Shown: piece by piece, positions 24,208-36,361 of the stretch
Numbering within the stretch: the first letter of the stretch is position 1
Layout of the letters: every line of letters starts with the position of its first letter
DNA from: Stereum hirsutum FP-91666 SS1
Lineage: Eukaryota > Basidiomycota > Agaricomycetes > Russulales > Stereaceae
Assembly (NCBI RefSeq): GCF_000264905.1
Contig: NW_006763132.1
Span: 1,712,931 to 1,776,930, forward strand
Length of the DNA: 64,000 nt
Reading direction: 5' to 3'
Notes under the pieces: generated by a model
The model's input: the letters and a program-made list of their open reading frames with translations, nothing else
Database searches by the model: none
Told to the model about the DNA's origin: nothing
Position numbers and translations under genes: made by a program

Positions 24208-24559
24208 TTATGAGTGTTGTGCGTGCTCTGCGAGGACGGCCTGACCCTGGGCCTCAATTCGCTCGATCTGCCTCTGTCGCCGTGCCGCAATTTCTGCACG
24301 CTTCTCCGCAAGAATTTCTGACGCCCTTATATCCCACTGATGTGCTCCATATCCCAGCCCACCGAAAGTTAATCCAACAAGGACATGTCCCAATGGCCCT
24401 GTAGATGTTACAACCGTCGAACTCCGTGAGCAGGTGAAGCAAACATGCATTACAACAAAACATACAGTCATAGATAGGACGGTGTTGAATACCGAGGGCC
24501 CAGCAACGAGTAGCAACACCGAACGCAGAAAAGCCGAGCATTGTGGATATGAGTGCCAT
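24208..24559 (-). CDS. small membrane protein, possibly a complex I 14-kDa-type subunit
   Basis: Two exons (24559-24466 and 24398-24208) encode 94 residues. The first half, MALISTMLGFSAFGVATRCWALG, looks like a membrane helix or uncleaved mitochondrial signal. A second hydrophobic patch follows (GHVLVGLTFGGLGYGAHQW). The C-terminal half is a charged helix (ASEILAEKRAEIAARRQRQ). This layout recalls the small fungal proteins annotated as the NADH-ubiquinone oxidoreductase 14 kDa subunit, which would place it in mitochondrial complex I. That assignment rests on architecture and memory, not on a diagnostic motif. The splice junction (GACT|GTATGT...CTACAG|GGCC) keeps frame. Confidence 0.6.
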
Positions 24560-24837
24560 AGCTGGCCAAGGCAGTCGTCAGAGTTGAGTTGTATGTGTGT
24601 CGAGTCGTCGTCGTCGCTGCCGACAGTCCTCGCGAGGCTTGGTTCAGTGACTAGCAGCACGTGCCGTGACAGGGCGCTAAAGGCGCTTTATCTAGGGCGC
24701 CTATATATGTTCTGTACATTTCTGTGTATTTCTCCGCGTGTCTGTCCACCCAGGTCTACCCTTTACAACTCTTGAGTCGCTCTCGACACAACTCTTACAC
24801 CATCTCTTGAACCAGCTCTCTTATCCAGATCTCCTTC

Positions 24838-25886
24838 ATGGATGCGGCCGGCTCAACAAACCCCATCTTGGTGAAGCTCGCCACTGCGAAGGAGCACAAG
24901 AATGTCGGCGATCAAGCGTTCAAAGCTGGAGAGGTGAAGCAAGGTGCATAGAGTGATAGTCGCGATACCCATTGGCAGCCACTAATAAAAGTGTTCTACT
25001 TTTCAGCTCTGCAAGCTTATCACATGGTGAGGCTTTCGTTTCGTCCCTAAGATACTTCATGGAATGTGGCGTCTTATGTGTGGCTAAAGTCACTGCTCTA
25101 TCTGCAAGGCATAGACAAGTGAGTACCGATCTTACGGGATCGTGAAGATACACCATCCATATGTTATATATCTAGGTCTGGTCTCCAATCGGCACTTGGG
25201 GGTGACTCTTCGTCTGGCGACAAGACTCAGGAGAAAACAGAGGTAAATGCACCATCGGGAACTTCCCCGTCGTTCATCCGCTCATCTGCCACTTCGGTCG
25301 TATTTAGGCCGACGAAATGCTTGAGAAGATCTATGCAAACATGGCTGCCTGCCATATAAAGAATTCGAACTGGAAACGAGTCCTTGAATGTGTAGACAAG
25401 GTCTGTTCCTTGACGTCCGCGATTTTCCAATGGACCACTCACGAATCCTTTTCCAAGACTCTTGCAAAGAATCCGAATAACTATAAAGCTCTCTTCCGGA
25501 GAGCGAAAGCCCTGGGAGAAACAGGTTATTTCGAGCGCGCGGAAAAGATCTTGGAAGACATCATGAAGAAAAGCCCAGCTGGTGCGTCATCGTGTGCTCC
25601 TATTCTCCGCTGTACCCCAGCTAAATCGTTCGCAGATGAACCTGCTGCCAAAGCGGAGCTGGCCCGTCTACGAGCCATGGATAAGGAGCGAGAACGCAAG
25701 CATAACCAGAAGCTGAAAGGTTCGTTCTCGTCTCTTTTCATCATGGCGATTACGTCTAACTTTCGGCTCTCCATTTTCTCAGGATGGCTCAGCCGGGACA
25801 AGAGTGCACTGAAGGACGATACTCCGGAAAGTCTGGTGGAGCAGGTGAAGTCTGCGAAGATCGAAGAACTCAACGATGATGCCTGA
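24838..25886 (+). CDS. tetratricopeptide-repeat (TPR) protein
   Basis: Eight exons (24838-24943, 25007-25026, 25090-25118, 25176-25242, 25308-25400, 25458-25581, 25636-25719, 25783-25886) give 208 residues, every phase consistent. Three TPR-like helical pairs are visible: AKEHKNVGDQAFKAGEVKQA, the EKIYANMAACHIKNSNWKRV segment, and NPNNYKALFRRAKALGETG. The arrangement is that of TTC9/immunophilin-type TPR domains, which commonly bind Hsp90/Hsp70 C-terminal tails. The C-terminus is charged (DKERERKHNQKLK, then an acidic end). Two exons are only 20 and 29 nt long. No signal peptide; probably cytosolic. The partner is unknown. Confidence 0.82.
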
Positions 25887-26893
25887 AAATCATGCCGTGT
25901 ATCTGACTATGCCATAGAGGCTACGGATTTACTTTGCTCTGCCGTTTTGCTGTGCGTGTTCATTTGTATCTTTCTCGTACGAACGTCGATGGCGGTGATA
26001 TACAACTGCTTTGTCGTCCGATCGAGCATACCCCGGTGACGGGCTCCTGCACATGGATCTCGAACATCTGCATGGAAAGGCTGCACGGACATGCAGGACG
26101 GTTCTTTGATTTATCTTCTTGGGATAGGTGCTAAGCAGTTTTTCTGCGAGCTGAGTTATCAGAAGCTGTTCACTGTTGCTTCCAATGTCTACCGAGTTTC
26201 CGCCACTCAACACTAATCACTTGGCCCTGGCGCCACTCAGTTGCGGGACCGCAGCCTCGTGCATTATCGAATTCGATATCACGAAGCTACAAGCTACTTT
26301 TCTCTCTCACCCTAGTCAGTGTTCTACACTATGGCCCCTTTAAACATCTGTGCAACGCGCAAATATCCCATAACTATCATACTCGCCAGCAAACAATTGG
26401 TAGATGTACTGCTCAACAATGTCGAACTGCAAGGCTGTGTGCGCAAGAAGTGCGTTGTTTATTGTTTATGTGCAGCTTCTCGCTTTGTTTTCTTCGAATT
26501 CTTCCGGACATCCAGATCATCATGCCGATTCGTCTAGTCCTGTCTCATCCGGCTGTGCTTGTTGTCTCGTGGTCGTGCCTGCAGGTAGGCGCTCGTCTAT
26601 TATGCTTCGAGCACAAAGGAAGGTCGCGTCAATAGGCGTGCCGTGGTGAGCACGCGTGGTCGGTGCCATCCAAGGGTCAAAGCGAGGCTACTTATCGCTG
26701 CAGGACAGCTGAGGACGGCGGGCGGTACTTTTACTGCGATTGCGCTTTATCAGCAGGTAGGGAGAGATATAAAGCCGCCTCCCTCGACGCACCGCGTTTT
26801 CCTAAATCTCTTCTTGCACCGCGACTTGACAAGTCCATTTTCCTCCCTCAAATCCTCTAAACCCAGAACCCCTCTTCCATCTCTATCAACAAT
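25887..26893. other. intergenic, no gene seen
   Basis: About 1 kb between two plus-strand genes. It contains the TPR gene's 3' UTR and the promoter of the serine-rich gene. No supported coding region. Confidence 0.45.
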
Positions 26894-27844
26894 ATGTCTG
26901 CATACCGCAGCCCAAACCCCACAAACTTCCGCAGCGCTCGCATGAGCAGAGGCTTGCCCTTCGTGCCAACCTACTCCTACAATGAGGTGCGTTGATTCTG
27001 CACTGACGCCACCCGTCGTGTTCATTATTTCTGTATGCTGGCATGTCCGTTCTGAACAACTTCCTTCTCATAGTACGAGACGTCGATGGAAACCGCATCG
27101 TTGCTTCCAATGGAAGTCGAAACCTCCAAGTCCATCCATGCTCACTTCGTGGAGTCGATCGCGTCCTACGGTGAACATTGGACACCCCCAGCATGCTATC
27201 AAAGCTTCGGTTTCCCGTCCCCCGAACCCTATCTGAACCAAACCATCGCTGCCGCCGACATCCAGATGGTCGATCGCAACGATGTCGACAACAAGTCAGA
27301 GCTTGACTTAGTGGAGATGGAGCAGGAACGTCTGTTGCGCCAGAGGGCCGCCGCCTCTTTCACGCGCGCCCAACGTCATCTCACCGAAAAAGGTCGCTCT
27401 CCCAAGGCCCCGTCCGTCTCTTCAAAGAAACATTACCCATCCCCAACCCTTCGACGCGTCTCTGAAGCGCGCCAATCGCGCGCCTCTCCTTCTCGTGCTA
27501 CGTCCCGCCCTCGCTCTGCTTCCACGGTCGCAGGGCAGGAGGACACGCAGATGAAGGAGATCATCACTCAGATGGAGAACGCTTCACTCTCGGACAACAC
27601 CGTCCATTATCCCGACTCTTCTTCCTCCGACACCGACGTCTCCGACGACTACGAGGAGAGCGACGACGACGACGATGTCGTGCTCGCTACTCAGTCCACG
27701 CCTACCTTCTCCCCTCTCCTCAAGCCGGCGACCTGGTCAACCCGTGAGATGTCGGAGGGTGCGATCTATCGGCTGACGAACTCATTGGAGAAGATGTCGG
27801 TCAGGGCGGAGGGGAGGGCGTCCAGGAGGGCAAGGCCTTATTAG
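26894..27844 (+). CDS. hypothetical serine-rich, acidic protein
   Basis: Two exons (26894-26986 and 27074-27844) encode 287 residues. The N-terminus reads MSAYRSPNPTNFRSARMSRG. A central segment is basic and Ser/Pro/Arg-rich (KGRSPKAPSVSSKK, SRASPSRATSRPRS), and an acidic cluster follows (SSSSDTDVSDDYEESDDDDD). A short helix near the C-terminus (EGAIYRLTNSLEKMSVRAE) is the only ordered-looking part. I recognise no domain. The composition suggests a disordered, phosphorylated protein. Clear splice sites (GAG|GTGCGT, CATAG|TAC) and strong codon bias support expression. Confidence 0.7.
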
Positions 27845-28646
27845 GGGTCGGTGATGCATCGTTTATTGTCTTTTCTATCGTGATTAGATCGGGCATTGCC
27901 TATTGTTTTCTTTCATCAATCTGCTGTGTTGAACTCTCTACGCTGTTCTTGTACTGAATACTCCAACCCACTTCCTAGCTATGATAACCCCGCTATCCTC
28001 TCGTCGTGTTTCCCTACTTTTGCTATCCTCTGGTCGTGTTTTCCTAGTATTCTCGCTATCGTACTCGCTCAGTGACCTCGTTCTCCAGCCGACTCGCAAT
28101 TCCTTACCATAATCGGCCTCCGTTGGTTCTGCGTTCTATTCCTCCATCTCGTTACCTTCTTCACACCATTTTCTTTCTATCTTGTAGTTATATTCTCTCC
28201 CAATTTTCCCGTGCTATCGTGTTCTGAATTCTGATGACTGTTGCCTTGCTGTTGCCCCCTGTATTAGTATTACTAGTCTCCCGTTGTGAGAATTGCTATA
28301 GAGTTTCGTGGCATGGTGCTCATTTCTCTCCAGCCTGCTTCTCGGAAAGATGAGAGATTTGCTCGAATGCACGTTTCGTGGTGGACGTCACGGTAGTCGA
28401 ACTGGTGCCACTAGGGCCACAGTGTGGTCCGATCACGTGCATACGCGCTTGTGGCGCAAACCGAGCGCAAACCGTGCCGCGTTTGTGTCGCGTCCAGTCT
28501 AGAGCTTCGCGGTCAAGTTGTCCAGCTTGTCCACGGACCACGACAGCAACATACCCAACATCGCATATTGCAACACTTTCCCATCCAGAGACTACCTGCG
28601 CTGTCAAAGCTGACAGCAGATTGCTTGCTAAACACCCGCCAATATT
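27845..28646. other. intergenic, pyrimidine-rich
   Basis: The 3' flank of the serine-rich gene and the promoter of TERT. Much of 27880-28300 is T/C-rich with repeated words such as gctatcctct and cgtgttt. No coding region is supported. Confidence 0.5.
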
Positions 28647-31600
28647 ATGTCAACCACCCATAGAATCACCCGTTCCATCCTTCAGGCATATTATGGAACA
28701 GTGACGGATCTACAATCCTACATTTCGGGGCTTTTAGCCTTTGAAGAGCAATCCTCTGTTATTGAACTTCTACTTCGACAGAACGACCCGTCGCCCTTCA
28801 AAGATTTCTTGACTCAAACCTTCGTAGCGCTTCCAGAAGCATCCCTTGGAGTTGATACGCCGCATCTGAAAGCAGCAGAACCAATGGTTCGCATGTCAGA
28901 GGTACGCGTTAATCCTTGTATACGCTTAATTAGGGGAGCTCAGTGTAGTCAGGGCAGGTTATAGATCGAGCACTCGTGAAACTTGTCCCGAAGAGAGTAA
29001 AGAACGTTCTAACTGAAGGGTACAAACAAGTAAGACATTTATTCCATAAGGGTAACCATTATCATCTAACTCACTAATCCATTGTATTTTGTTTTTAGTC
29101 GAATGAGGACAAAGGTAGAGGGAACCGGGGAATGACGCGAATAGCAGTGACCAACTACTATGTCAACACCATTGTCACCGCACTTCAAAGCTCAGAATGG
29201 GAGCGACTCCTCAAGCGGTAAGATTTCATAAACTTGAATCATGCTCAACGTCTAATAGATCTTTGCAGGGTAGGCGAGGACGTGATGTTGCATCTGCTCA
29301 CCGAAACTAGCATCTTTGTTGCGCTGCCAAATGATTGCCTTTGTCAGGTCACCGGCGACATGATTCTCCACCGGAGGCCACCAGACATGCAATTGAATGA
29401 TCTCTTGGAGGAACAATCTACCGCTCCCCAACACTCTGACACAAATCTAAAGCGACATCATTCCAAAGACCCCACCACAGAACCCCCTCGTAAACGTGCC
29501 CGAGTGGCACGACAACCTTCAACCAAGCCCGATCAGAAGTGTGTGGCTATGTTACCCTTCTTGAAGCTATCTCCTTGACATTTCATGCTTTTAGAGGAAG
29601 GCCTGTCGACATATTGATACCGAGGATGCGATTATTTTATGCGAGACCTGACTACGTTCCTCGCACGACCAGAATCATAGCCGGACTTCCTCCTAAACGT
29701 GTGTGTCTCACCAATATCCCCCTCTTTGCAGAGATTCTCACGTTGTACACCACTAGACATTCTGAACATCATGAACCCGTCGTCTCTGAGTAAACGCGGC
29801 GATCAGAAGCAAGAACTTCCATACGAACTACCGGATCCTCAAAAGCAAATGGATAATGCTCGTCTTCTGTCGAAATACGTCTTTCCTCGACAGTATGGCC
29901 TTGCGAGTGTGTTTACACTAGACCCATGGATCGTCCAAAGTCAACAAGGGCCGACCTATGCTGATCGAACGGAGGAGATCAAGGTATGTTGCTATGTGGG
30001 TTCCTCTATCGCACGGTTCTCATACTCATGTCCAGCATTCGTAGAGAAAATGGTCATGCAAAACGCCAACACGGGTGAAGCCCGTCCTAGCCTTATTGGA
30101 AAAGATGATCTGGATGAACGGCAAGTGTAATCCTAAAGCATTGAGAGACCTCGCATGCCCGTCTAAGGTTCCTTTGACCTCACGTCCCCGTTATCAAGTC
30201 AACTGACTCCAAATCTTAGCTCAAAGACGAAAACCAGAAGAAACTCGACGACTCCGTCATCCTAGTAGGTATCTGCTGTGCTCTATGGCAGCACATACTA
30301 AGACATATTTTGTAGGAACTCATGTCTGAACATTCGATAATCATGCCGTCTCAACTATCATCGAACCCGGCAGACGTTTCTCTTGCCTCCACCATTCGTG
30401 CCGCTCCGGGGGAGCCCACGCAAGGCAGCAGCGCAGTAAAGAGCAAGCCAAGGTTTGCTGAATTCGCATGCAGCTACGCCCAGGTTTGTCCAGCACCACT
30501 TGAGGAGCGACGTAGAGAAACTGACACGGTCAAAGGTCTTTCGTTATGCGGTTTTGATGACCAAGGCCGTTTTCCCCAAAGCTATATGGGGCGCGGACTC
30601 TAACTTCAAGCTTGTGATGCAGCGTTGGTGCTTCCTCTTTCTTTGCAACGACCGTCATGTAACGTGATTTATCAAAGGTGTGAAGGAGTTCATCACGTAT
30701 CGCCGCTACGAGAACATCACCCTCCACCAGATCATACAAGGCCTGAAAACTTCCGACTTCTCCTGGCTAGGCCAAAGTCCAACGTCCGGCCATGTTCCCG
30801 TTTCCGACTTACTTAAACGCCGGGACCTCCTGGAGGACTTCTTGTTTTGGTACTTCAGTTCTTTTCTGCTCCCTTTACTGCGGGTATGTGGCACCCTCTC
30901 ACCCCTAGTTGATTTTGCTGAAATGAGAGGCTCATCCCATTGAACGTAGACCACTTTCTACGTCACAGAATCCTCAGCTTTCCGAAATCGCATCCTCTAC
31001 TTCCGGCAAGACGATTGGAACGCACTGTGTGCGCCACTCATAGAGCGCTTAAGTGCAGATACATTTCAGAAACTTGAAGAAGTGCGTCCGCCATGCCCTT
31101 TCCTTCGACTTTCGACTTGTTGCTGACTGCTTGAACTCGTAGGAGGAAGCGGAAGAGATTATTCGTCAACGCAAGTTGGGTTTCTCGTTTGTTCGCCTGC
31201 TTCCGAAGGAAACCGGCGTCAGACCGATCGTAAACCTCAGGCGCAAAAAGACACAGAGCAGTGTACGTATTGCATAATGCGGCCACACCATCACTGTGAT
31301 TCTTCACAAGCTGACCAGTGACGATAATTAGGGCTCGGGATCGAGGTCGGTGAATGACATATTGCAGGCTACCTTCAAGATCTTATCCTACGAAAAGGCA
31401 AGCTGGAGGCACATGCTTCTGCAAAAATGGCATATGTACTGACTGAACCACTGGAACAGGAGGCGCAGCCTGCGCTCTTGGGCTCATCGGTCTTTGGTCC
31501 TAATGAGATCTATGGTCAACTGAAGGCGTTCAAGTCAAGACTCGCATTCGACAGCCCCGACGGAAAACTGTACGATCCTCCTCCTTCTTCTCTGTATCTC

Positions 31601-33736
31601 TTCCATATCTGATGTCTGGTACCTGTGTGACCCTAGCCCGAAGCTGTACTTCGTGAAGGTCGACGTTCAAGCCTGTTTTGATACCATCGACCAAACAAAA
31701 TTGCTCAGTATACTGCGAGACCTGATCATCTCCGAGGTATATATCATGACGTCATCTACACACACGAAATATGCTAACAGAGATGCAATCATTTGGGTTA
31801 CAGGACTCGTATCTCCTCCAGCGATATGGACAGATTGCACCAAAATCAGGCAAAATCAGGCGGCAATATATCAAGAAAGCTCTGCCTGACGGTAGGCCTC
31901 CCTCTTCTTTCTCCCTGCTGATGACTTATACGAAATCATTTAGGGGAACATCCGCACTTTCTGCAATATGCGGCTCAGCTTGCTGGGCTGTTAAAGAACG
32001 TGATCTTCCTCGATCAGGTATACTTCGCTAGCTATCTTGCGGAGTTTTTGACTTGACCCTGATTATGATGTATATGTAGGTGTTGTACCACACATCTTCA
32101 AAGGCGGAGGTCTTAGAGCTCTTGGAAGAGCATATAACAGAAAATATGGTCAAGGTGCGTCTCTTTTCTTTTGGCGTGGCTTCTTCTTATGTCGGACGGC
32201 TAACGCGAACACGGATATAGATTGGGCAAGACTACTATCGTCAAGTGGTTGGAATCCCTCAGGGATCCGTTCTTTCCGCGCTGTTATGCTCGTTCTTCTA
32301 CGGAGACCTCGAGAGAAACCTTTTGAAGTTTACGCAGGATCCTGGGAGTGTGAGCCTTTTGTTCCCTTTGATCTTACAGATGTGGCGTCCTGAAAGATGC
32401 CTCTCGTATAGGTACTCCTTAGACTGATTGACGACTATCTCTTCATCACCACCGACCTCTCCAAAGCAAGACAATTTTTGGAAGTCATGAACAGAGGTGT
32501 GTTGGTCTGTCTAGCTTGAAAGTCACATTCTGTATGTTGAACAACTTGCTGCCTTTAGGCCATCCTGAATACGGCTGCTTCATCTCCCGCGATAAAACCT
32601 TGACCAACTTCGACCACGATACTCAAATCGCCAACATCATTGAACCCAAGCAAGGATGTACGCATCGCTATTCATGATCGTCTGTCTTGATTGCAGCCCG
32701 CACTGAGTATCGACTCTGTTCCTTCATGCCGAATAGCCTTTCCTTGGTGTGGTTTTCTGATTGACACGTTGGATCTCTCCATTCGAGCAGATTATATGCG
32801 TTACAATGATACATGTGAGTTTGCACTCTCTCCATCTATCACGAATTGGCGCGAGCCTGACAATGTGGCTCTGGAAGACACCGTCGATTCTCTGACTGTC
32901 GACAGAGGCCGAAAGGCTGGTGCTACGTTCTTGCACAAGATGCTACAGTACGTGTCTTCATTATACCTCCCATTCCCTTCTTTTAACTTCTGCTCATGCT
33001 CACCACTATCCATCTTTCCACCGCGCCCTCTTCATTCTCCAGACTAGCTAAAGCCAGGAGCCACATTATCTACTGCGATACCGACCTAAACTCTCCGCAC
33101 ACCATCAACATCAACATCTACCAGAACTTCCTCCTCGTAGGGATGAAGATGCATCACTACCTCAAGGCATGGGGCGTCATTGGTAAGCTCGGCACTAGCA
33201 AAGTCAAGGGTTCGAGTTACGGATTTGTATATGGTGAGTTCTCCGTCGTTTAATTATGGCCAGGCAAAGAGAGATGTTAATCGTGATTATCCTTGGTGCT
33301 CATGTGTCTGTTGGTGGAACAGACACGATCAGCCAGGTGATTCGATATACGTACTCGACTATCCGACAGAAAGCAACGAACAGGGTAGCTATAGCCAGCG
33401 GCGCAAAATGCGAGATCCAGAAACAGGCCGTCATCTGGTACGTTTTCTTCTCATTTTTCCCCCTGTAAAACTCTACCCAATGCACCCCAAACCTAAGACC
33501 CTCCTCCCTCCCATTTCCCAAAATTCCACCCGATCTCCGCGTCATACTAATATCTTCGCATAAGGCTCGGCCTCAAAGCTTTCCACACTGTCTTCTCCCA
33601 ACGGCCGACTTCGTACCAAGCAGTCATCCGTAAACTACATTTTGAGCTTCAGTTGGGTAAGAATAGACAGTATGCGAGCAGGTTGAAGGCAGTAGCGAAG
33701 GAGGGCTTGGAAGGTATGGTTAAGCTGTCGTTTTGA
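28647..33736 (+). CDS. TERT: telomerase reverse transcriptase (TERT)
   Basis: TERT copies the telomerase RNA template to extend chromosome ends. I can join about 27 exons into roughly 1109 residues. The first six are 28647-28901, 28958-29029, 29099-29217, 29269-29538, 29595-29698 and 29757-29983; the last ends at TGA 33734-33736. The N-terminal TEN/TRBD part includes VGEDVMLHLLTETSIFVALP, RLLSKYVFPRQYGLASVFT and KPRFAEFACSYAQ, with the T motif near FLFWYFSSFLLPLLR. The RT core shows motif 1 (FSFVRLLPKETGVRPIVNLR), motif A (FVKVDVQACFDTI, catalytic Asp near 31661), motif B (VVGIPQGSVLSALLCSFF), motif C (LLRLIDDYLFI, Asp pair at about 32430) and motif E (FPWCGFLID). The C-terminal extension is complete. 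One intron (31398-31459) is GC-AG; a 63-nt intron near 32818-32880 would keep frame whether or not spliced. All motifs look functional. Confidence 0.92.
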
Positions 33737-34819
33737 TGGAATGCGTGGGGGTTTGGCATGTATATGGGGGGTGTTATATGTTATATAATTTTGAGAAGTA
33801 GAAACATGGTACACCCTGAGGGAAAGGTTGCCCGTGCACGCTCACCCTGCATGATGAACTTGTTTTTACATAGGAGCCGTCTTGCGCCACATACGAACAG
33901 TGACGCGTGTGGCGTGAGGACCCTTGCAGTCACGGCAATTTGCGGTCTTGCCTTTCCCGATCTCTCCAAGTTGTTGTTTGCGAACACACTCCTCTCTTAC
34001 ACCCTTCGTAGGCACACACATATTTACTACTTCAAACAGAGCTTGATCACTCTATTTTTCAAGCCTTTCCGTGGACTCACATTGAGCGATATTCATCCCT
34101 TCAGGCAGCACTGCCAGACCTGGCTAGTATGAACTCTCAGCTCGCTCGTCCTCGAACGGCGATATATTGGCGAAGTGCAGACAAGGATCTACAGAAACAT
34201 CATCATACACTAATTATGAATCCCCACTTGGACGCGCTCCATTCGCGAGGAACAAGGCCGCAGTCGACTTGGCTCATGTCTGTCTTCTTTCAGAGAGATA
34301 AGTGATTGGTCATGCAGTGCACGAGCCGGCAGGAGAAGGAGACATTGAAACCCGCGCTCCCCGAGACATAATTCTTCTTAATGCTGTGCAACATACCAGG
34401 TATGTCTCGGGACTGGTTTCAGTCATATTCTTTTCTGATAAATTTCTGTGTTAGGCACAGACGACGTGAGACAGAGTGAGCTGGCTGGTTGGAGCATCCG
34501 GTCATCTGTTTACAAGGGGCAGCTATGCTGGTTCCTGTCGGTTCTGCTAGACGAGAGACCTCACACACATTTTCGTTGACGTCTGAAAGGTACGCGTTTT
34601 CTAGTAGCGTTCCTGCGAGAGGAGCGAAAGAACGAACTAGTAGAGGAGGGCGATCGACAGGCCAATGACGTCACTCCGCACTGAGCGCCACCTCCGTTGC
34701 GCCTCCCGATGTGCTTCAGCCGGCCCTATATTATCCTCCTCCCTGCCGCCAACCATGCACGCTCACATCTTCGCTTTTCCCACCTACCACCATCACTCCT
34801 CACTCATCCGTCTCCAGAC
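33737..34819. other. intergenic, no gene seen
   Basis: About 1.1 kb between TERT and the next plus-strand gene. No convincing frame or recognisable repeat. Confidence 0.45.
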
Positions 34820-36361
34820 ATGTTTAACTTCTTCCAGAGTTCATCTGACCCCGCCGTCACCCCAGGTTCTGTGAGTGACATGCCTATACCAGGCGGTCCA
34901 TCCCCAGACCGCTCTGCACCCTCCACATCCACGTCCATTCCAGTTGAGACTGCGTCTCCCCCTTCCCCCCTCACTGCCACTGCTCTCGCCGACACTCACA
35001 CACACGACGACGACCAGAATGCCGTCAGCTCTACCGACCCACAACTTGACCTCAAGGACGCCCTCGCTGCAGAGGATGGTACCTCGCGCGCGGTCAACGA
35101 TACGGATATTCACGACAGCCCTACCACCATGACTGCTGACACAGATGTCAACCGCCAACCCTCTGTCGCTGTCGGAACTATTCCACCCAAGCAGAGCGTT
35201 GCTGCTGCAATGGCGCCGACTATTCCAGAGCACGAGACTTCTACTACCGAGAAGTCCGCCCCCGCCCCTACCGCTGTTGACTTCGAAGACTCGAAGCCCA
35301 TGGTTCATCATCCCGATGACGAGCTGGCTGGTCCCGCCAACGGTAACGCTGCCCCTACACAATCTCAGAACTACGCCTACGTACCCGCCGACGTCACTCG
35401 CCATCAGCTCTCCGACCCTCCCGTCCAACAAGATCCTAAATCCATCCTTCGCTCGTCTTCCCCCGCTCAAACCAACACCACCAACACCGTCTCCACTCCT
35501 TCACCCACCAAAGCATCTCACTCGCGTGAAGCGTCCATCGGCAGATTTTCTACCACGAAGCGCAGCTCTCGCGCTGCCAGTCCGACACCTGGCTCTGTGA
35601 CTTCTTCTGGTGGTGCAGCGGCTCGGAGAGCGAAGAGTGTGAGGAGTCTGAACACGAATGGGGAGCCTATCAATGGGAGTACGTTCGTCGATGGGGCTGC
35701 GACCGCGGCGCCGTTGGAGATCGACACGTCTTTGCACGAGAGGCAAGCGACTGCAGAGGATGAGCTTAGTTCGAAGGAGAAGGCAAAGCTTGAGAAGCAG
35801 GAGGGTGAGTGCCTGGCTTCCATTCGTCATGGACTACAGTTGATTGACACCGTTTGTCGCTTTAGCTAAGCATGGAAGGCAGCTGTCTGTGATTATCAAA
35901 CAGGAGGGCAAGGCGGAGAAGCAAGCGCTCGACGTCGCCACGAAGGAACTTGGAGAGGTGCAGAAGTTGCAGAAAGTCGCGATCAAGGTTCGTCATCACA
36001 CTCCTCCCATTCTACCTCACGCCTCATTGCTTATTTGTGTTATATCTTGTGATAATAGGACGAAGGCAAAGCGCACACCGCACACGCTCGCGCTCTCGCC
36101 GAAGCCCATAAAGCTGAGATGGCCTTCCTTGCCGCACAAGCCACTCACGAGAAATGGCAGTCAAGTCTTCGTTCCGCCGAGGAGGCACTCGAGGCCAGCC
36201 GGGAGCATGCAAGGCATACGACGGAGATGTTGAGGGAGAAGAATGAGGAGGTGGAGCACCTGAGGTTGACGAAGCAGGTCGATGACAGGGAGAGGCTGGT
36301 GAAAATGAAGCAGTTGAACGGCGGGGAGAAGGGCGGGATTTCGAGGATCTTTGGGATGTGA
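34820..36361 (+). CDS. coiled-coil protein resembling basidiomycete proteins annotated Ncp1
   Basis: Three exons (34820-35804, 35866-35987, 36059-36361) encode 469 residues. The first two thirds are disordered and Ser/Thr/Pro-rich, with SREASIGRFSTTKRSSRAAS and a proline-rich start (MFNFFQSSSDPAVTPGS). The C-terminal 150 residues form a long charged coiled coil (KHGRQLSVIIKQEGKAEKQA, DVATKELGEVQKLQKVAIK, then ALAEAHKAEMAFLAAQA). That block resembles basidiomycete proteins annotated as DNA-binding protein Ncp1; I recall this from annotation and have no direct evidence of DNA binding. The ATG at 34820 is chosen because the upstream in-frame part has no conserved character and contains a plausible leader. 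Confidence 0.7.

Noticed and set aside
31650..32460. Reverse transcriptase motifs as a possible retrotransposon
   Set aside because: Motifs sit in a many-intron gene with TEN, TRBD and T motifs and no integrase, RNase H or terminal repeats, so it is TERT.
33758..34132. 124-codon frame downstream of TERT
   Set aside because: No similarity, no plausible promoter or introns; likely chance.
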